This document shows, piece after piece, positions 63,098 through 64,000 of a stretch of 64,000 nt of DNA. The DNA comes from Aldersonia sp. NBC_00410 (GTDB lineage: Bacteria > Actinomycetota > Actinomycetes > Mycobacteriales > Mycobacteriaceae). The notes beneath the pieces are model-generated. The model was not told the DNA's origin. It ran no database searches and saw only the letters and a program-made list of their open reading frames with translations. Positions within the stretch are counted from its first letter, which is position 1, and every line of letters starts with the position of its first letter. Where the stretch lies: the NCBI RefSeq assembly GCF_026342035.1, contig NZ_JAPENM010000008.1, positions 186,001 through 250,000 of the forward strand, in the 5' to 3' direction. Position numbers and translations under genes: made by a program.

Positions 63098-64000
63098 TCA
63101 GCTCGCCTTCGCCTTCGGCGGTGAATAGTTCGGCCGGCCCAGACCCAGCATGTGCTGCGCGATCATATTGCGGAACACTTCGAGTGTGCCGCCGTAGATT
63201 CCACACAGCGGCGCCCAGCGGTACAGGTACTCGCTCGCACCGTCGTCGATCGCGCCGTCGGTGTAGGTGGGCAGCACCGAGGCGGAACCGAGCAGGTCCA
63301 TCAGATCCGGTGAGACATCGCGCATCGTCTGGGCGAGCGCGACCCGGCCGTACATGTGCGGCGTCGCGAGCGCGGCCTCGATTCGGGCTGCCGCGCGGCC
63401 GAGGCGGTAGGCCGCCGAGCCGTCGTCGATCAGCCGCCGACCGTCCGGACCCGGGCGCCCGGCCAGGACCGAAACGGTGTCGACCGTCGTTCCCATGAAG
63501 TTTCCCTGATGCGACATGATCGAGACATCCTGCAAACCATCGGGATTCGCGCCGGTCACTCCGTGTTCGACGTCGAGCGGGCCGCGCAGCACCGCCCAAC
63601 CGTCGTTGACCTCGCCGAGCCGGTACTTGTCGGAGATCCGGACATCGCTGTAGTAGACGATGTTGGTGCGGTCGCCGTCGACGGTCCGGATGCCCTGGAT
63701 CTCGATGCCCGGCGTGTCCAGCGGCACAAGGAACATGGTCAGGCTCTTGTGCTTGCGCTCGGCATCGGCGTCCGTGTTGGTGATGAGGAAGACGTAGCGG
63801 CAGTTGTGCGCACCGGTGGTGAACATCTTGGAGCCGTTGATAATCCAGCCGTCACCATCGGGCACCGCCCGCGTCTTGCAGGTCGCGATATCGGACCCGC
63901 CTTCGGGTTCGGTGTAGCCGAGGCAGAGCCGCACATGCCCGCTGAACACGCCGGGCATGACCTCCTCGCGGAGTTCGGGCGAGCCGTAGCGCTCAACCGA
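63098..64000 (-). CDS. Acyl-CoA dehydrogenase, 5' end outside window
   Basis: The frame is open to the last base, so the gene begins beyond the window; about 300 residues are visible. Segments CLGYTEPEGGSDIATCKTRAV, IINGSKMFTTGAHNC and GIYGGTLEVFRNMIAQHMLGLGRP are characteristic of the FAD-dependent family. It oxidises acyl-CoA to enoyl-CoA. The Gly-Gly-Thr-x-Glu of GGTLEVFRN marks the C-terminal signature. It heads the visible part of the catabolic operon on the minus strand. Confidence 0.92.
   Translation of the reverse strand, partial: SVERYGSPELREEVMPGVFSGHVRLCLGYTEPEGGSDIATCKTRAVPDGDGWIINGSKMFTTGAHNCRYVFLITNTDADAERKHKSLTMFLVPLDTPGIEIQGIRTVDGDRTNIVYYSDVRISDKYRLGEVNDGWAVLRGPLDVEHGVTGANPDGLQDVSIMSHQGNFMGTTVDTVSVLAGRPGPDGRRLIDDGSAAYRLGRAAARIEAALATPHMYGRVALAQTMRDVSPDLMDLLGSASVLPTYTDGAIDDGASEYLYRWAPLCGIYGGTLEVFRNMIAQHMLGLGRPNYSPPKAKAS

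Overview
The window is one strand-rich stretch of a high-GC actinobacterial chromosome. GTG and TTG starts are common, and many neighbouring genes overlap by 4 bases (ATGA or GTGA). Gene content and order point to Mycobacteriales, most likely Nocardiaceae (Nocardia, Rhodococcus or a close relative). From memory of the Mycobacterium tuberculosis H37Rv map, positions 1-24034 follow the Rv2582-Rv2614c block: ppiB, relA, apt, lipoprotein, secF, secD, yajC, ruvBAC, yebC, pdxT, tesB, pdxS, Nudix, pimA, patA, pgsA1, HIT and thrS. No tRNA, rRNA, CRISPR array, insertion sequence or prophage was seen.

Layout. 1-779 is the end of a membrane-anchored cyclophilin. 839-8930 (minus) holds stringent response, purine salvage, a solute-binding lipoprotein and SecFD-YajC. 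9072-11334 (minus) is ruvCAB behind a clear LexA (SOS) box. 11454-17436 holds AIM24, YebC, an unrecognised tryptophan-rich protein that is not part of the recalled block, PLP synthase (pdxS and pdxT), a thioesterase and a kinase-like protein with a lost P-loop. 17564-24034 (minus) is an overlapping operon for phosphatidylinositol mannoside synthesis (pgsA, patA, pimA) with thrS.

24245-31493 is a lipid cluster resembling Rv1425-Rv1428c: acyltransferase, FadD, an Abhydrolase_10-type hydrolase, LipO-like esterase, WS/DGAT and a divergent TetR regulator with a palindromic site between. 31504-44064 is a mixed accessory region: FhuF-like protein, SDRs, MMPL transporter, TY-Chap-like protein, a GyrA-like/GNAT fusion, FprB, NDMA-dependent alcohol dehydrogenase and a receptor-like pseudokinase with a duplicated extracellular motif.

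44227-53975 holds mntH and then what looks like an uncharacterised catabolic regulon: amidohydrolase, a second WS/DGAT, TetR, acyl-CoA carboxylase beta-like protein, F420-type oxidoreductase, SnoaL-like protein, a KshA-like Rieske oxygenase and an isochorismatase-fold protein without the usual nucleophile. Three promoters here share the same tandem site, two TACNGTA-like boxes exactly 12 bp apart. A KstR-like (steroid regulon) half-palindrome also precedes the Rieske gene.

54130-58215 is the sulfate assimilation operon cysD-cysNC-cysQ with an Rrf2 regulator lacking the Fe-S cysteines. 58238-64000 (minus) ends the window with a DUF1206 protein and a catabolic operon of acyl-CoA dehydrogenase, two aldehyde dehydrogenases and a 3-hydroxyisobutyrate dehydrogenase-like enzyme.
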